Source of the DNA: Bacteroidetes bacterium UBA4414
GTDB taxonomy: Bacteria > Bacteroidota > Bacteroidia > Chitinophagales > Chitinophagaceae
Length of the DNA stretch: 64,000 nt
Direction: 5' to 3'
Assembly: GCA_002389765.1 (NCBI GenBank)
Contig: DGQM01000014.1
Location: forward strand, 51,249 to 115,248
The position numbers were made by a program, and so were the translations under genes. The notes under the pieces were generated by a model. That model worked only from the letters and a program-made list of their open reading frames with translations, had not been told where the DNA came from and searched no databases. Below are positions 36,322 through 44,851 of this stretch, in pieces. Numbering within the stretch: the first letter of the stretch is position 1; the number at the start of each line of letters is the position of its first letter.

Positions 36322-36882
36322 ATGCCTCCTACGGCTACACATACAGACGACAGGGAAATACTGGCTCTATTTAAAGATGAGCGGATGCGCGAGAGTGCAT
36401 TTACCCAACTGGTGCGCAAGTATCAGGAGCGTTTGTACTGGCATATACGCCGTATGGTTGCCGACCACGAGGATACGAATGATATATTGCAAAATGTGTT
36501 GGTAAAGGTTTGGAAGAACTTAGGGGAGTTTCGCGAAGAGGCCAACCTGTACACTTGGATGTACAGGATAGCTACCAATGAGACACTGACATGGATAGAG
36601 CAACAGAAACGCAGGGCTTCGGCTTCATTGTCGGACCATGAAGGGGTGTTGGAGAATAAGCTGATAGCACAGAAAGGATATGATGCCAGGCGGATAGAGT
36701 GGAAATTGCAAATGGCCATACAATCGCTGCCCGAAAAGCAAAGGGTAGTGTTCAATCTGAGGTATTATGATGAAATGCCTTATGAGCAGATGGCGGATGT
36801 ATTAGAAACATCTGTAGGTGCGTTAAAAGCATCGTATCACCACGCTGTTAAGAAGGTGGAAGCATTTTTGACACAAGATTAA
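36322..36882 (+). CDS. ECF RNA polymerase sigma factor
   Basis: A 186-residue sigma-70 family factor with region 2 (AFTQLVRKYQERLYWHIRRMVADHEDTNDILQNV as a discontinuous core, ending WMYRIATNE) and region 4 (SLPEKQRVVFNLRYYDEMPYEQMADVL). No region 1.1 or 3 is present, so it is an ECF type. It is followed by a gene with a membrane segment that is a plausible anti-sigma factor, and a small exported protein. The three form a likely envelope-stress unit. Confidence 0.93.
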   Translation: MPPTATHTDDREILALFKDERMRESAFTQLVRKYQERLYWHIRRMVADHEDTNDILQNVLVKVWKNLGEFREEANLYTWMYRIATNETLTWIEQQKRRASASLSDHEGVLENKLIAQKGYDARRIEWKLQMAIQSLPEKQRVVFNLRYYDEMPYEQMADVLETSVGALKASYHHAVKKVEAFLTQD

Positions 36883-36915
36883 ACGAAAACGTAATTTATT
36901 AGTCTAAAGATAGCA

Positions 36916-37578
36916 ATGAGTAGTGCAAATGACATATTGCAAGAGTTGAAGGGGCTGGAAAGTAAACTGGCAGATATGCCTCGTACCACGCCGTACGAGG
37001 TGCCTGCCGGATACTTTGATGCCTTGCCTGCTGCTATGTTAGATGCGGTAAAAGCAGAACAGGCAACAGAGCCTATGCTGAACTTGCCTAAAACAATGCC
37101 TTACGAAGTACCCGCAGGGTATTTTGAAGGCTTGGCAAAAAATGTAATGATGCAGGTGCAGGAGCCATCATTGCCATTGACCAGAGAAATGGGCTATGAA
37201 GTACCCGAAGGGTATTTTGAAAACCTGCCTGCGCAGATACTGGCTAAGGCAAAACAGGAAGAAACCGCGAAGAAAGCAACCCAAACAATTGCCTTTCCTA
37301 TATGGAAGATGGTAACCAGAGCAGCAGCTGCAATACTGGTAATAGGTATAGGATTCGGTTCACTACGCTACCTGAATACAGATAGCCCGTTGACTACGGA
37401 AGGGCAATTGGCAGCATTACCTAAGGATAGCATTAATGAATACGTGCAGCTTCATATAGATGAGTACGAGGCAGATGCTATTGCAGGTACACTGGAGCAG
37501 GCAGATGTAACAACATTAACTAACAAACTATCGACTGAAGAGATAGAGAATTACCTGAATGAAACAGGTTGGGATTAA
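36916..37578 (+). CDS. Probable anti-sigma factor with three YEVPxGYF repeats
   Basis: A 220-residue protein starting 33 bases after the ECF sigma stop. The cytoplasmic N-terminal part carries three copies of YEVP[AE]GYF at residues 27-34, 63-70 and 94-101. A single membrane segment follows at about 134-151, with an acidic periplasmic tail. No zinc-binding anti-sigma HxxxC motif is visible. Position, topology and repeats suggest an anti-sigma role, but this is inference. Confidence 0.78.
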   Translation: MSSANDILQELKGLESKLADMPRTTPYEVPAGYFDALPAAMLDAVKAEQATEPMLNLPKTMPYEVPAGYFEGLAKNVMMQVQEPSLPLTREMGYEVPEGYFENLPAQILAKAKQEETAKKATQTIAFPIWKMVTRAAAAILVIGIGFGSLRYLNTDSPLTTEGQLAALPKDSINEYVQLHIDEYEADAIAGTLEQADVTTLTNKLSTEEIENYLNETGWD

Positions 37579-37600
37579 AAATATAATATTGCAAAAGGAA

Positions 37601-38050
37601 ATGAGACGGGTAGGATATATTATACTCATATTACTAATGGCTTTCTCGGTGCAGGCGCAGCCGGGGAAACGTATGGAACGCATCCATGCCATTAAAGTGG
37701 CATACTTGACCGATAAGTTGCAATTGACATCTGAAGAGTCTGAAAAATTCTGGCCTATATACAACCGCTTTGAAGAGGAACGTTTTGCTATAGCTCGTAA
37801 ATATAAGAAAGATGCTGCGGCGCAGGGGCAATCACCAGAAGATGCAATGCGCAGTATAGATGATGATATAGAGATGCAGGAAAAAATGCTGGAGCTTCGC
37901 AAAAAGTATAAGGAAGAATTCCTGAAAGTTATTTCTCCTAAACAGCTGGCTACACTTGTTGAGTCTGAACGCGAATTCAAAAAACTGCTATTGCAGCAAT
38001 TGAAAGAAAGACGTGAAAACAGAGGCGGCGGCGGTGGTAGGCTGCGTTAA
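37601..38050 (+). CDS. Periplasmic Spy/CpxP-like protein
   Basis: A 149-residue exported protein with a signal peptide ending VQAQ, followed by long charged helices (LQLTSEESEKFWPIYNRFEEE) and a glycine-rich, basic tail. The LTSEE...FWPIY pattern is common in Bacteroidota Spy/CpxP-like (LTXXQ-type) periplasmic chaperones and sensors. Start: ATG at 37601 after an AAAGGAA sequence that could act as a ribosome-binding site; the frame is open upstream into the anti-sigma gene. It is the third gene of the sigma unit and abuts the stop of the convergent MBL gene. Confidence 0.82.
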   Translation: MRRVGYIILILLMAFSVQAQPGKRMERIHAIKVAYLTDKLQLTSEESEKFWPIYNRFEEERFAIARKYKKDAAAQGQSPEDAMRSIDDDIEMQEKMLELRKKYKEEFLKVISPKQLATLVESEREFKKLLLQQLKERRENRGGGGGRLR

Positions 38051-38797
38051 TTACAGCTTGGCTACGGCACTCTTCACATCATGATAGAAGAGAAATTCCC
38101 AATCTTCCTGCTTGCCTTGTTCTGCATATTGCTCGCGTAGTTGCATGGCTTTCTTGCCATCAAAATCGTACTTGGCTACATACTTCATTTTCATCTGCTT
38201 TAGTTGTGGTGCTTCGTCGCCGCCAAAGAAGATTTTTTCACCGCCATCGTCAACCAGATAAACGATGTGTTGCGGACAGTGCCCGCCTGAGTGAGTATAT
38301 TTTATGTAGCCATCAACCTCACCTTCTTCACCATCTAACCAATGAACTTGCGCTGTTGTCAGCAGTGGCTCTATGTCTTCGGGATGGTAAGATGGATAAC
38401 CGGTACTTAAAGCAAAGTCGGCCTCCGGGCGGTAGATGTAGTAGGTAGCATTGGGGAAGGTCGTTTTCAGCACGCCATTATCATCTTTATACACAAGGCA
38501 GCCTGCATGGTCTTTGTGTAGATGAGAGAGCATTACTTTAGTTACCTGTTCCGGGTCGTAGCCTACATTGCGCAGGTTGTCATGTATCTGCAATTCACCA
38601 TTCGGGTTTTTGAAACCAAGCCCTGTATCAAACACGATAATGTCTTTAGTAGTAACAACAAGAAAAGGTTGAATCTCTACCAGCAGCGAACCGATAGGTC
38701 TGTCTGTCAGTTCATCTTCATGCAGATTGAATGGTACAAACTGTTTATCGTGCCCTATCGTAAATACGCCCTCAGATAATGGGAAAATCTTAGCCAT
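38051..38797 (-). CDS. Metallo-beta-lactamase fold hydrolase
   Basis: A 248-residue MBL-fold hydrolase with the zinc motif HLHKDHAG and later ligands in HSGGHCPQH and FGGDEAP. The family includes lactonases and glyoxalase-II-like hydrolases; the substrate is not evident. There is no signal peptide, so it is likely cytoplasmic. It ends directly at the stop of the Spy-like gene, with no spacer. Confidence 0.9.
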   Translation of the reverse strand: MAKIFPLSEGVFTIGHDKQFVPFNLHEDELTDRPIGSLLVEIQPFLVVTTKDIIVFDTGLGFKNPNGELQIHDNLRNVGYDPEQVTKVMLSHLHKDHAGCLVYKDDNGVLKTTFPNATYYIYRPEADFALSTGYPSYHPEDIEPLLTTAQVHWLDGEEGEVDGYIKYTHSGGHCPQHIVYLVDDGGEKIFFGGDEAPQLKQMKMKYVAKYDFDGKKAMQLREQYAEQGKQEDWEFLFYHDVKSAVAKL

Positions 38798-38824
38798 TGC
38801 GCTGCAAATGTACGTTACTATCTG

Positions 38825-40147
38825 TTAGCGAATCATTACTTGCCTGTCAGAGTCTAAACGTAGCATAATGAACATCAGGATGCTGAAAGACAATAACGAT
38901 GAACCACCATAACTTAGGAACGGCAGCGTAATACCGATTACCGGTGCCAGCCCTATAGTCATCGATATATTGATGGCAAAGTGGAAGAACAGGATAGATG
39001 CCACACAGTAACCATATATACGGCTGAATGCTGAACGTTGCCTTTCTGCAAGGTATATCAAACGTAGCATCAGCGATACATAGAGCGTTATTAATATACC
39101 ACTGCCAAAAAAACCAAACTGCTCGCCGATGGCACAGAAGATAAAATCTGTATGCTGCTCGGGTACAAATTCATTTTTGGTAGATGTACCATTCAAAAAG
39201 CCCTTGCCCCAGAAGCCGCCCGAACCGATGGCTATCTTGGATTGCTTTACGTTATAGTCAGATACATTGCCTTTCTTCTCATCTTTTTTCTGGCCAGCTT
39301 TCATGTAGCTTTCAGGAACGTCTTGGCCAAGGGTAGAATAGATACGTTCTATCTGGTGTTTTTGCAGCACATATTTAAACAGCACAGGCACCATTACCTG
39401 CGAGAATAATATACAGACCAACCATGCACCTACCAACAGGATACGAGCCGATACATTTCTTTTCAGTTCTCTGCGTATCAGGTAGCCACCACCTGCTGCT
39501 AATGTTGTAATAATGATAAACAACACTAACCTATCTACCAGCAACGAAGCCAGTGTAAGCGCTACCAATGAGAAACCTATTATTAGGATAATATTCGGCA
39601 AACCTTCGCGATACATAACCAGGAAGAAGCAGAAGTAAACTAATGCAAGCCCTGTTTCTTTTTGCAGAATGATGAGTACGGCTGGTGCTAATGCAAATGC
39701 AGCTCCTATCAGCCTGTGGCGTAGTGTCTGGAAATTAGTATCGGGCGAAGAAAGAAATTTAGAAAGTGCTAATGACGTAAATATCTTACAGACCTCGCCG
39801 GGCTGAAACCTTGCTACACCTACACCCAACCAAGAGTGTGAGCCTTTGATATCGACACCTGCAAAAATGGTAATAATCAATAAGAAGATGCCAATGGTAT
39901 AAGACAGGTATGCAAAGGATGAAAAGAATTTACTATCTGTAAATATGATGATAAGCCCTACGAACAAAGACACGCCAAGAAACATAAACTGCTTCATGTG
40001 GTTTTTGCTCATCATAAAGATGCTGGGGTCTGTACTGCGGTGCTCTACAGAAAACACGGTCATTACACCTATAAATACAAGCGCCAGATACAGTACTAAT
40101 GTAACTGTGTCTAATCTGCCGAATATCGATTTACTCTGCGTGCTCAT
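38825..40147 (-). CDS. rodA: Rod shape-determining protein RodA (SEDS glycosyltransferase)
   Basis: A 440-residue inner-membrane SEDS protein that polymerises peptidoglycan strands with its cognate class B PBP. Conserved parts: GSHSWLGVGVARFQPGE, KQSKIAIGSGGFWGKGFLNGT, FVPEQHTDFIFCAIGEQFG and GITLPFLSYGGSS. It lies 24 bases after the PBP2 gene, the usual mrdA-rodA order on this strand. No mreB, mreC or mreD gene is next to them in the window. Confidence 0.96.
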   Translation of the reverse strand: MSTQSKSIFGRLDTVTLVLYLALVFIGVMTVFSVEHRSTDPSIFMMSKNHMKQFMFLGVSLFVGLIIIFTDSKFFSSFAYLSYTIGIFLLIITIFAGVDIKGSHSWLGVGVARFQPGEVCKIFTSLALSKFLSSPDTNFQTLRHRLIGAAFALAPAVLIILQKETGLALVYFCFFLVMYREGLPNIILIIGFSLVALTLASLLVDRLVLFIIITTLAAGGGYLIRRELKRNVSARILLVGAWLVCILFSQVMVPVLFKYVLQKHQIERIYSTLGQDVPESYMKAGQKKDEKKGNVSDYNVKQSKIAIGSGGFWGKGFLNGTSTKNEFVPEQHTDFIFCAIGEQFGFFGSGILITLYVSLMLRLIYLAERQRSAFSRIYGYCVASILFFHFAINISMTIGLAPVIGITLPFLSYGGSSLLSFSILMFIMLRLDSDRQVMIR

Positions 40148-40171
40148 GAAATATGATAATCTAGCGTGTGC

Positions 40172-42199
40172 TTATTTTGTTTTCTTAATATTATAATACT
40201 TGTTGAAGAATCGCATAGCCTTGATAGAATCTTTAGCAAAAGCAATACTATCTGTCAAGCGTTTTGCATCTTCTCTGCGTTGCATCCTTGCAGCATCGCG
40301 CAGGCGTTGTGCAGAGTCTATGGCGTAGGTGTATTTATTTACCAGGTTGGCATTATACATCCTGTCTTCCAGCCCTTTGCGCTTGCTCGATACACTGTCC
40401 AGCAGATATTTCTCAATCATCAGACTGGCAACTGGCCCCGCCCATGATGCACCAAAACCTGCGTTTTCTACCACAACTGCTATTGCAATTTTAGGGTTTA
40501 CCCTTGGTGCAAATGCTACGAATACCGAGTGGTCTTTCATCTTCATGGCCTGCCCGTTTACTACGGCTTTGTTTTCTACGGTACCTGTTTTTGCACATAT
40601 TTCTATGCCCTCCATTTTGGCAACCGTACCTGTACCATGTTCTACCACATCTTGCATACCTTTTGCTACTACGTCAAAGAAAGTATCCGGTATATGTGTT
40701 ACCACGTGTTTTTCGTGATACTTCTTCAGCAACGGGTCGTTGGGATTGTTGCCTATAGACTTTACAAAATGCGGTGTGTAGTAGTAGCCCTTGTTGGCAA
40801 TGATGCACATAGAGTTGGCAAGCTGTATAGGGGTAAGCGCTATCTCACCTTGTCCCATACCTACAAATAGCATGGTGCATGAATTCCAAGAGCCATTGTA
40901 CATTTTATTGTAGGTATTAGAGTCGGGGGCTTTACCACTCATCTCAAAAGGAATATCAACACCTGTAGGATGGCCAAAGCCGAAGTCGTTGCAGTATTTG
41001 TGCCATGCCTGCACACCATTCTTCACACCACCGAATTTTTTATTATCAGCAATCAGTCTGAAAACGTGTACGAAGTAAGAGTTGCAAGAGTGTGCCATGG
41101 CTAAACGCAGATTAGCAGCGTGACCACCTCCACTGTGTGTACAGCCTATTCGCTTACCGCATGCATAGTAGCCTCCTGCACAAGGATAGCCGAATGAAGG
41201 TGTAATAGCCCCGACGTCAAGCCCTATCAATGCTGTCATAGGCTTCATGGTAGAGCCCGGTTGGTAATATGCCTGTGTAGCACGGTTCAACAACGGTTTA
41301 GTAGCATCGCGATACAGTTTGCTATAGTTTTTTGTACGTTCTGTACCACGAAGTAGGTTGGGGTCGTAATTGGGGGCACTCACCATTGCCAGTATACCAC
41401 CTGTTCTAGGGTCTATGGCTACAACAGCACCCAGTTTGTTGCGCATTAGTTTTTCGCCCAGTTCCTGCAGGTCTGCATCCAGATATAGTTCAAGGTTTTT
41501 ACCGGCAATTTCTTGTGTATCAAGCGTACCACCTTTGTATGGTTCGCGCGGACGGTTGAAGTTGTCGCGTTCCAGAAAGTGAACACCACGCTGACCGCGC
41601 AGTACATCTTCATAGCTGCGTTCCAATCCGTTCATACCTGTATAGTCGCCCTGCTGGTAAGATGCGTATTGTTCTTTCTTTAGCATATCGGGCGATACTT
41701 CGCCAATATAGCCCAGCATTAATGCGGCACTGGCACGCGGGTAGGTACGCCTGAAGCGTTCTGCCATTTCGAAGCCAGGGAAATTGTACATGTTTTCCTG
41801 AAAGCGTGCGGTTTGTTGAGCACTCATCTCTTCAATGAAAACACCTTTGCGCATAGGCCCGCTTTTGATACGGGTTTTGTTGAGCATTTTGGTAAAGTCT
41901 TGGGTGGTAATCCCCAACACTTCGCAGAGCGATTGTGTATCTAATGTTTTGCTTACACTCCCCGGTGTCACCATCAAATCGTACACACGTTCGTTATATA
42001 GCATGGGTTTGCCCCTTCTATCCAATATGGCACCACGTGGCGGATAAACAACTTTGCGGAAGATGGCAATATCGTTTGCCATCACCTTGTATTTATCTTC
42101 TACCACTTGCAGAAAAAAAAGACGTATCAGCATGATGACAGCCATGCTGATGAATATGGTTCGAATAACGAACTGACGCGGGTTTGCCGCTATAGACAT
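40172..42199 (-). CDS. mrdA: Penicillin-binding protein 2
   Basis: A 675-residue class B transpeptidase anchored by an N-terminal membrane segment (residues about 10-30). The dimerisation domain starts VYPPRGAILDRRG. The active site has SxxK at Ser316 (PGSTMKP), SxN at Ser371 (HSCNSYF) and KTG at 537-539 (CAKTGTVE). The last 60 residues form a charged helical tail after the transpeptidase domain. Adjacent rodA confirms a role in cell elongation. Confidence 0.96.
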   Translation of the reverse strand: MSIAANPRQFVIRTIFISMAVIMLIRLFFLQVVEDKYKVMANDIAIFRKVVYPPRGAILDRRGKPMLYNERVYDLMVTPGSVSKTLDTQSLCEVLGITTQDFTKMLNKTRIKSGPMRKGVFIEEMSAQQTARFQENMYNFPGFEMAERFRRTYPRASAALMLGYIGEVSPDMLKKEQYASYQQGDYTGMNGLERSYEDVLRGQRGVHFLERDNFNRPREPYKGGTLDTQEIAGKNLELYLDADLQELGEKLMRNKLGAVVAIDPRTGGILAMVSAPNYDPNLLRGTERTKNYSKLYRDATKPLLNRATQAYYQPGSTMKPMTALIGLDVGAITPSFGYPCAGGYYACGKRIGCTHSGGGHAANLRLAMAHSCNSYFVHVFRLIADNKKFGGVKNGVQAWHKYCNDFGFGHPTGVDIPFEMSGKAPDSNTYNKMYNGSWNSCTMLFVGMGQGEIALTPIQLANSMCIIANKGYYYTPHFVKSIGNNPNDPLLKKYHEKHVVTHIPDTFFDVVAKGMQDVVEHGTGTVAKMEGIEICAKTGTVENKAVVNGQAMKMKDHSVFVAFAPRVNPKIAIAVVVENAGFGASWAGPVASLMIEKYLLDSVSSKRKGLEDRMYNANLVNKYTYAIDSAQRLRDAARMQRREDAKRLTDSIAFAKDSIKAMRFFNKYYNIKKTK

Positions 42200-42335
42200 G
42201 TGTTGAAAAGTATTAAAATGGGTATTGATTGCAAACCTACTCTAAAAACATGATTTTCAAATGAACGCTTCGATAAGAGAACAGCATATTTATCCCCGAA
42301 TGTTATTTATTCTAAAAAAATAATTGTGAGAAAAG

Positions 42336-42367
42336 TTTGTCTGTTTTCAAAACACCTATTACCTTTG
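42336..42367 (+). promoter_or_regulatory. Promoter of the tRNA-Gln gene
   Basis: TTTG at 42336-42339 and TACCTTTG at 42360-42367 are separated by 20 bases. This is a full Bacteroidota sigma-A promoter, 20 bases upstream of the tRNA 5' end at 42388. Confidence 0.8.
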
Positions 42368-42387
42368 CAATCCCAATGACACCAGTT

Positions 42388-42458
42388 AGTCCGATGGTGT
42401 AAAGGTAGCACAACTGATTTTGGTTCAGTTAGTCTTGGTTCGAATCCAGGTCGGACTA
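42388..42458 (+). tRNA. tRNA-Gln (anticodon TTG)
   Basis: The acceptor stem AGTCCGA pairs with TCGGACT with no mismatch. The D arm is GTG...CAC, the anticodon stem ACTGA/TCAGT has loop TTTTGGT with anticodon TTG, and the T arm has loop TTCGAAT. The discriminator base is A. CCA is not encoded. It is a single tRNA gene with its own promoter and terminator. Confidence 0.95.
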
Positions 42459-42461
42459 CTT

Positions 42462-42487
42462 AAAAGGGTTGAGAAATCAACCCTTTT
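42462..42487 (+). terminator. Terminator after tRNA-Gln
   Basis: AAAAGGGTTGA-GAAA-TCAACCCTTTT: an 11-bp stem with a GAAA tetraloop, then a T run. Confidence 0.93.
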
Positions 42488-42573
42488 TTTGTTGCCGTTA
42501 ATTATCACCCCCTTCCTGCTTTAAGATTTACATTCATTAATCTTATATTTAAAGTCTACTAACAGGAACCCCT

Positions 42574-43848
42574 ATGTTCAATCGTCGTAATTTTTTGAGA
42601 ACAGCTTCTGTGCTATCTGCAATGTCTTTTGCAGAAATGGAAGCAATGGCAGCTATGCAATCTGTTAAAGCAGACAAACCCATAGCAAAAGACGACGAAA
42701 AATATTGGCAGAACGTAAGGCAATTGTTTCCACTTAGCAAAGATTTTACATATCTGAATAATGGTACGATGGGGCCATCACCATATCCGGTAATAGAAGC
42801 GGTGAAGAACGGTATGATGGATGGCGACCATCACGGCGGTTATGGTGGCTGGGAAAATACAGCAAAGAAGCTGGCAGCTTTTGTTGGTGCAGACGAAAAT
42901 GAAATAGCACTGACACATAATGTTACAGATGGTATTAATATCGGGTGTTGGGGAGTGCCGCTACGCAAAGGAGATGAAGTAATACTAACAACACACGAAC
43001 ATGTGGGCAATGCCTTTCCGTGGCTGAACCGTAGAAAACTGCATGGTATTGTTATTAAAACCTTTACACCTGCATCTACAGCAGCAGCAACACTGGAGCG
43101 TATTGAAGCATTGATAACAAACCGTACACGTGTAATAGCTGTACCGCATATACCATGCACACAGGGGCAGATATTGCCGGTGAAGGAAATATGCACATTG
43201 GCCAGAGAACGTAATATCTATTCAATAATAGATGGTGCGCACGGCCCTGGTATGCTAATGCTGGATTTGCATGATATGGGTTGCGATACTTATGCATCCT
43301 GCTGCCACAAATGGATGCTGGGGCCTAAGGGTACGGGTTTTATTTACGTGCGTAAAGACTTTCAACAAATCTTGCAGACATATTTTGTAGGTGGCGGCAG
43401 CGATAATGGCAAGTGGGATATGGCATTGGAAACCCCTAAGATGGGTAAGTATGCAGACAGCGCTCACCGTTACTATGGTGGTACACAGGCTTCCGGCTTA
43501 TATAAAGGTGTTGATGCAGCTATCGATTTTATAGAAACAATAGGCATGGAGAACATCCATAATCGCATTAAGTATCTTGGCAACTATACACAACAACAAC
43601 TGCTGATATTGGGCGATAGGGTAGAGTTGATAACACCCACAGAAGATCGCAGCCATTGTGCCGTAAATGGTTTCCGAATAAAAGGGATAGAGTATACAAA
43701 GTTTTATGACCAGTGTGCTGCAAGTAAAATCCGTATACGCAGTGTTGCAGAAAACGGGTTGAACTCGCTACGCGTATCTACCCACATCTACAATAATACA
43801 AATGAGATAGATATGCTGATAGCAGAGATAAAAAAAGCTATCAGTTAG
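42574..43848 (+). CDS. Class V aminotransferase (PLP), secreted by a Tat-like signal
   Basis: A 424-residue fold-type I PLP enzyme. The N-terminus NRRNFLRTASVL matches a twin-arginine signal, so export of the folded cofactor enzyme is likely. The catalytic core resembles the isopenicillin N epimerase / cysteine desulfurase group: YLNNGTMGPSP, HNVTDGINIG, the PLP Asp in IIDGAHGPG and the Schiff-base Lys in CCHKWMLGPKG. The exact reaction (epimerase, lyase or desulfurase) is unknown. Its 3' end overlaps the convergent TPR gene by 8 bases. Confidence 0.88.
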   Translation: MFNRRNFLRTASVLSAMSFAEMEAMAAMQSVKADKPIAKDDEKYWQNVRQLFPLSKDFTYLNNGTMGPSPYPVIEAVKNGMMDGDHHGGYGGWENTAKKLAAFVGADENEIALTHNVTDGINIGCWGVPLRKGDEVILTTHEHVGNAFPWLNRRKLHGIVIKTFTPASTAAATLERIEALITNRTRVIAVPHIPCTQGQILPVKEICTLARERNIYSIIDGAHGPGMLMLDLHDMGCDTYASCCHKWMLGPKGTGFIYVRKDFQQILQTYFVGGGSDNGKWDMALETPKMGKYADSAHRYYGGTQASGLYKGVDAAIDFIETIGMENIHNRIKYLGNYTQQQLLILGDRVELITPTEDRSHCAVNGFRIKGIEYTKFYDQCAASKIRIRSVAENGLNSLRVSTHIYNNTNEIDMLIAEIKKAIS

Positions 43849-44674
43849 CAGCTGCTTTTTTCTTCAGGTAGCCAAGCATGCCACCCAGATAGTACTTTCG
43901 TAGCTGATAAGGATAGTATTCGTACAGTGTATTGTCTTCTCGGATAGAATACCCTTCGTTGAAATATTGCGATGATAGTTCTGCATTGGCAAGTGCTTCT
44001 TTATATTTTCCTATGTAGGCATAGCACTGTGCCGTGTAGTAGTAGGCATCAGAAAATTGCTTGTACTCTTTTATTGCCTTGCCGAATGTAATGATAGCTT
44101 TTTCATAATCGCCCATCTCGTACTGGATAATGCCCAGATAGAAGAAATGATTGGGGTGTACCCAGCTTTCGCCTCGTTTTTTGATAGTTTCATTTACACA
44201 ACCTTCTATATAATATTTGCTGCTATCAATATGGTTCAGTTGCAGGTGGCACAATCCAATATAAAAATTGTAGGGGTGGTCCATAATATAACCCGTACAT
44301 TTCGGGTTGGCCTTGGCACGATAGAAAAGTTGTAGCGCATCATTATAGTTTCTTTGAAACATGGCAGTCATAAAGGCTGTATAATCCAGCCAATGAGCGG
44401 GGGCGTATTTTACAGCACTATCCAGATATGGTCTGCCTACTTCATACTTCCATGCTTTGTAAAGTGGCATAGATTTTTGTTGCCAGTAGTAAGCATGTGT
44501 AGGTATTATCATCAAAGCACTGTCCAACATTTTATCTCTTTTTGAGGAGAACAACGGTTGCTGCCATGCTTTGTGCAGAAAGCTGTCTGCAAGGGCAGAG
44601 TCTGCTTTGCTATATGGTTGTGCCATAACAATATATGCATTGAGCATAAGCAGCAGCGAGAAGATATGCTTCAT
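43841..44674 (-). CDS. Exported TPR protein
   Basis: A 277-residue protein with a signal peptide (MKHIFSLLLMLNAYIVMAQ) and TPR-like repeats, clearest in FYLGIIQYEMGDYEKAIITFGKAI and AYYYTAQCYAYIGKYKEAL. It probably mediates protein-protein contacts in the periplasm. Start: ATG at 44674; the frame continues 10 codons upstream without a better start. It is divergent from the ELW-repeat gene. Confidence 0.82.
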   Translation of the reverse strand: MKHIFSLLLMLNAYIVMAQPYSKADSALADSFLHKAWQQPLFSSKRDKMLDSALMIIPTHAYYWQQKSMPLYKAWKYEVGRPYLDSAVKYAPAHWLDYTAFMTAMFQRNYNDALQLFYRAKANPKCTGYIMDHPYNFYIGLCHLQLNHIDSSKYYIEGCVNETIKKRGESWVHPNHFFYLGIIQYEMGDYEKAIITFGKAIKEYKQFSDAYYYTAQCYAYIGKYKEALANAELSSQYFNEGYSIREDNTLYEYYPYQLRKYYLGGMLGYLKKKAAAN

Positions 44675-44851
44675 CGATTGTTGGTTTGTTGTATAGACAA
44701 GCATGTTTTACAAGACGTAAGTATAAAGCTGTTAGCATTCTGTTAAACCAAATGGTAAAACAGTCTAAGTGCTTTTTAATCTGCTCTTAATGCTAAATCT
44801 TCTAAACATACAGGAATAATCGTAAGTTTATAATAACCATAAAACTCTTAT

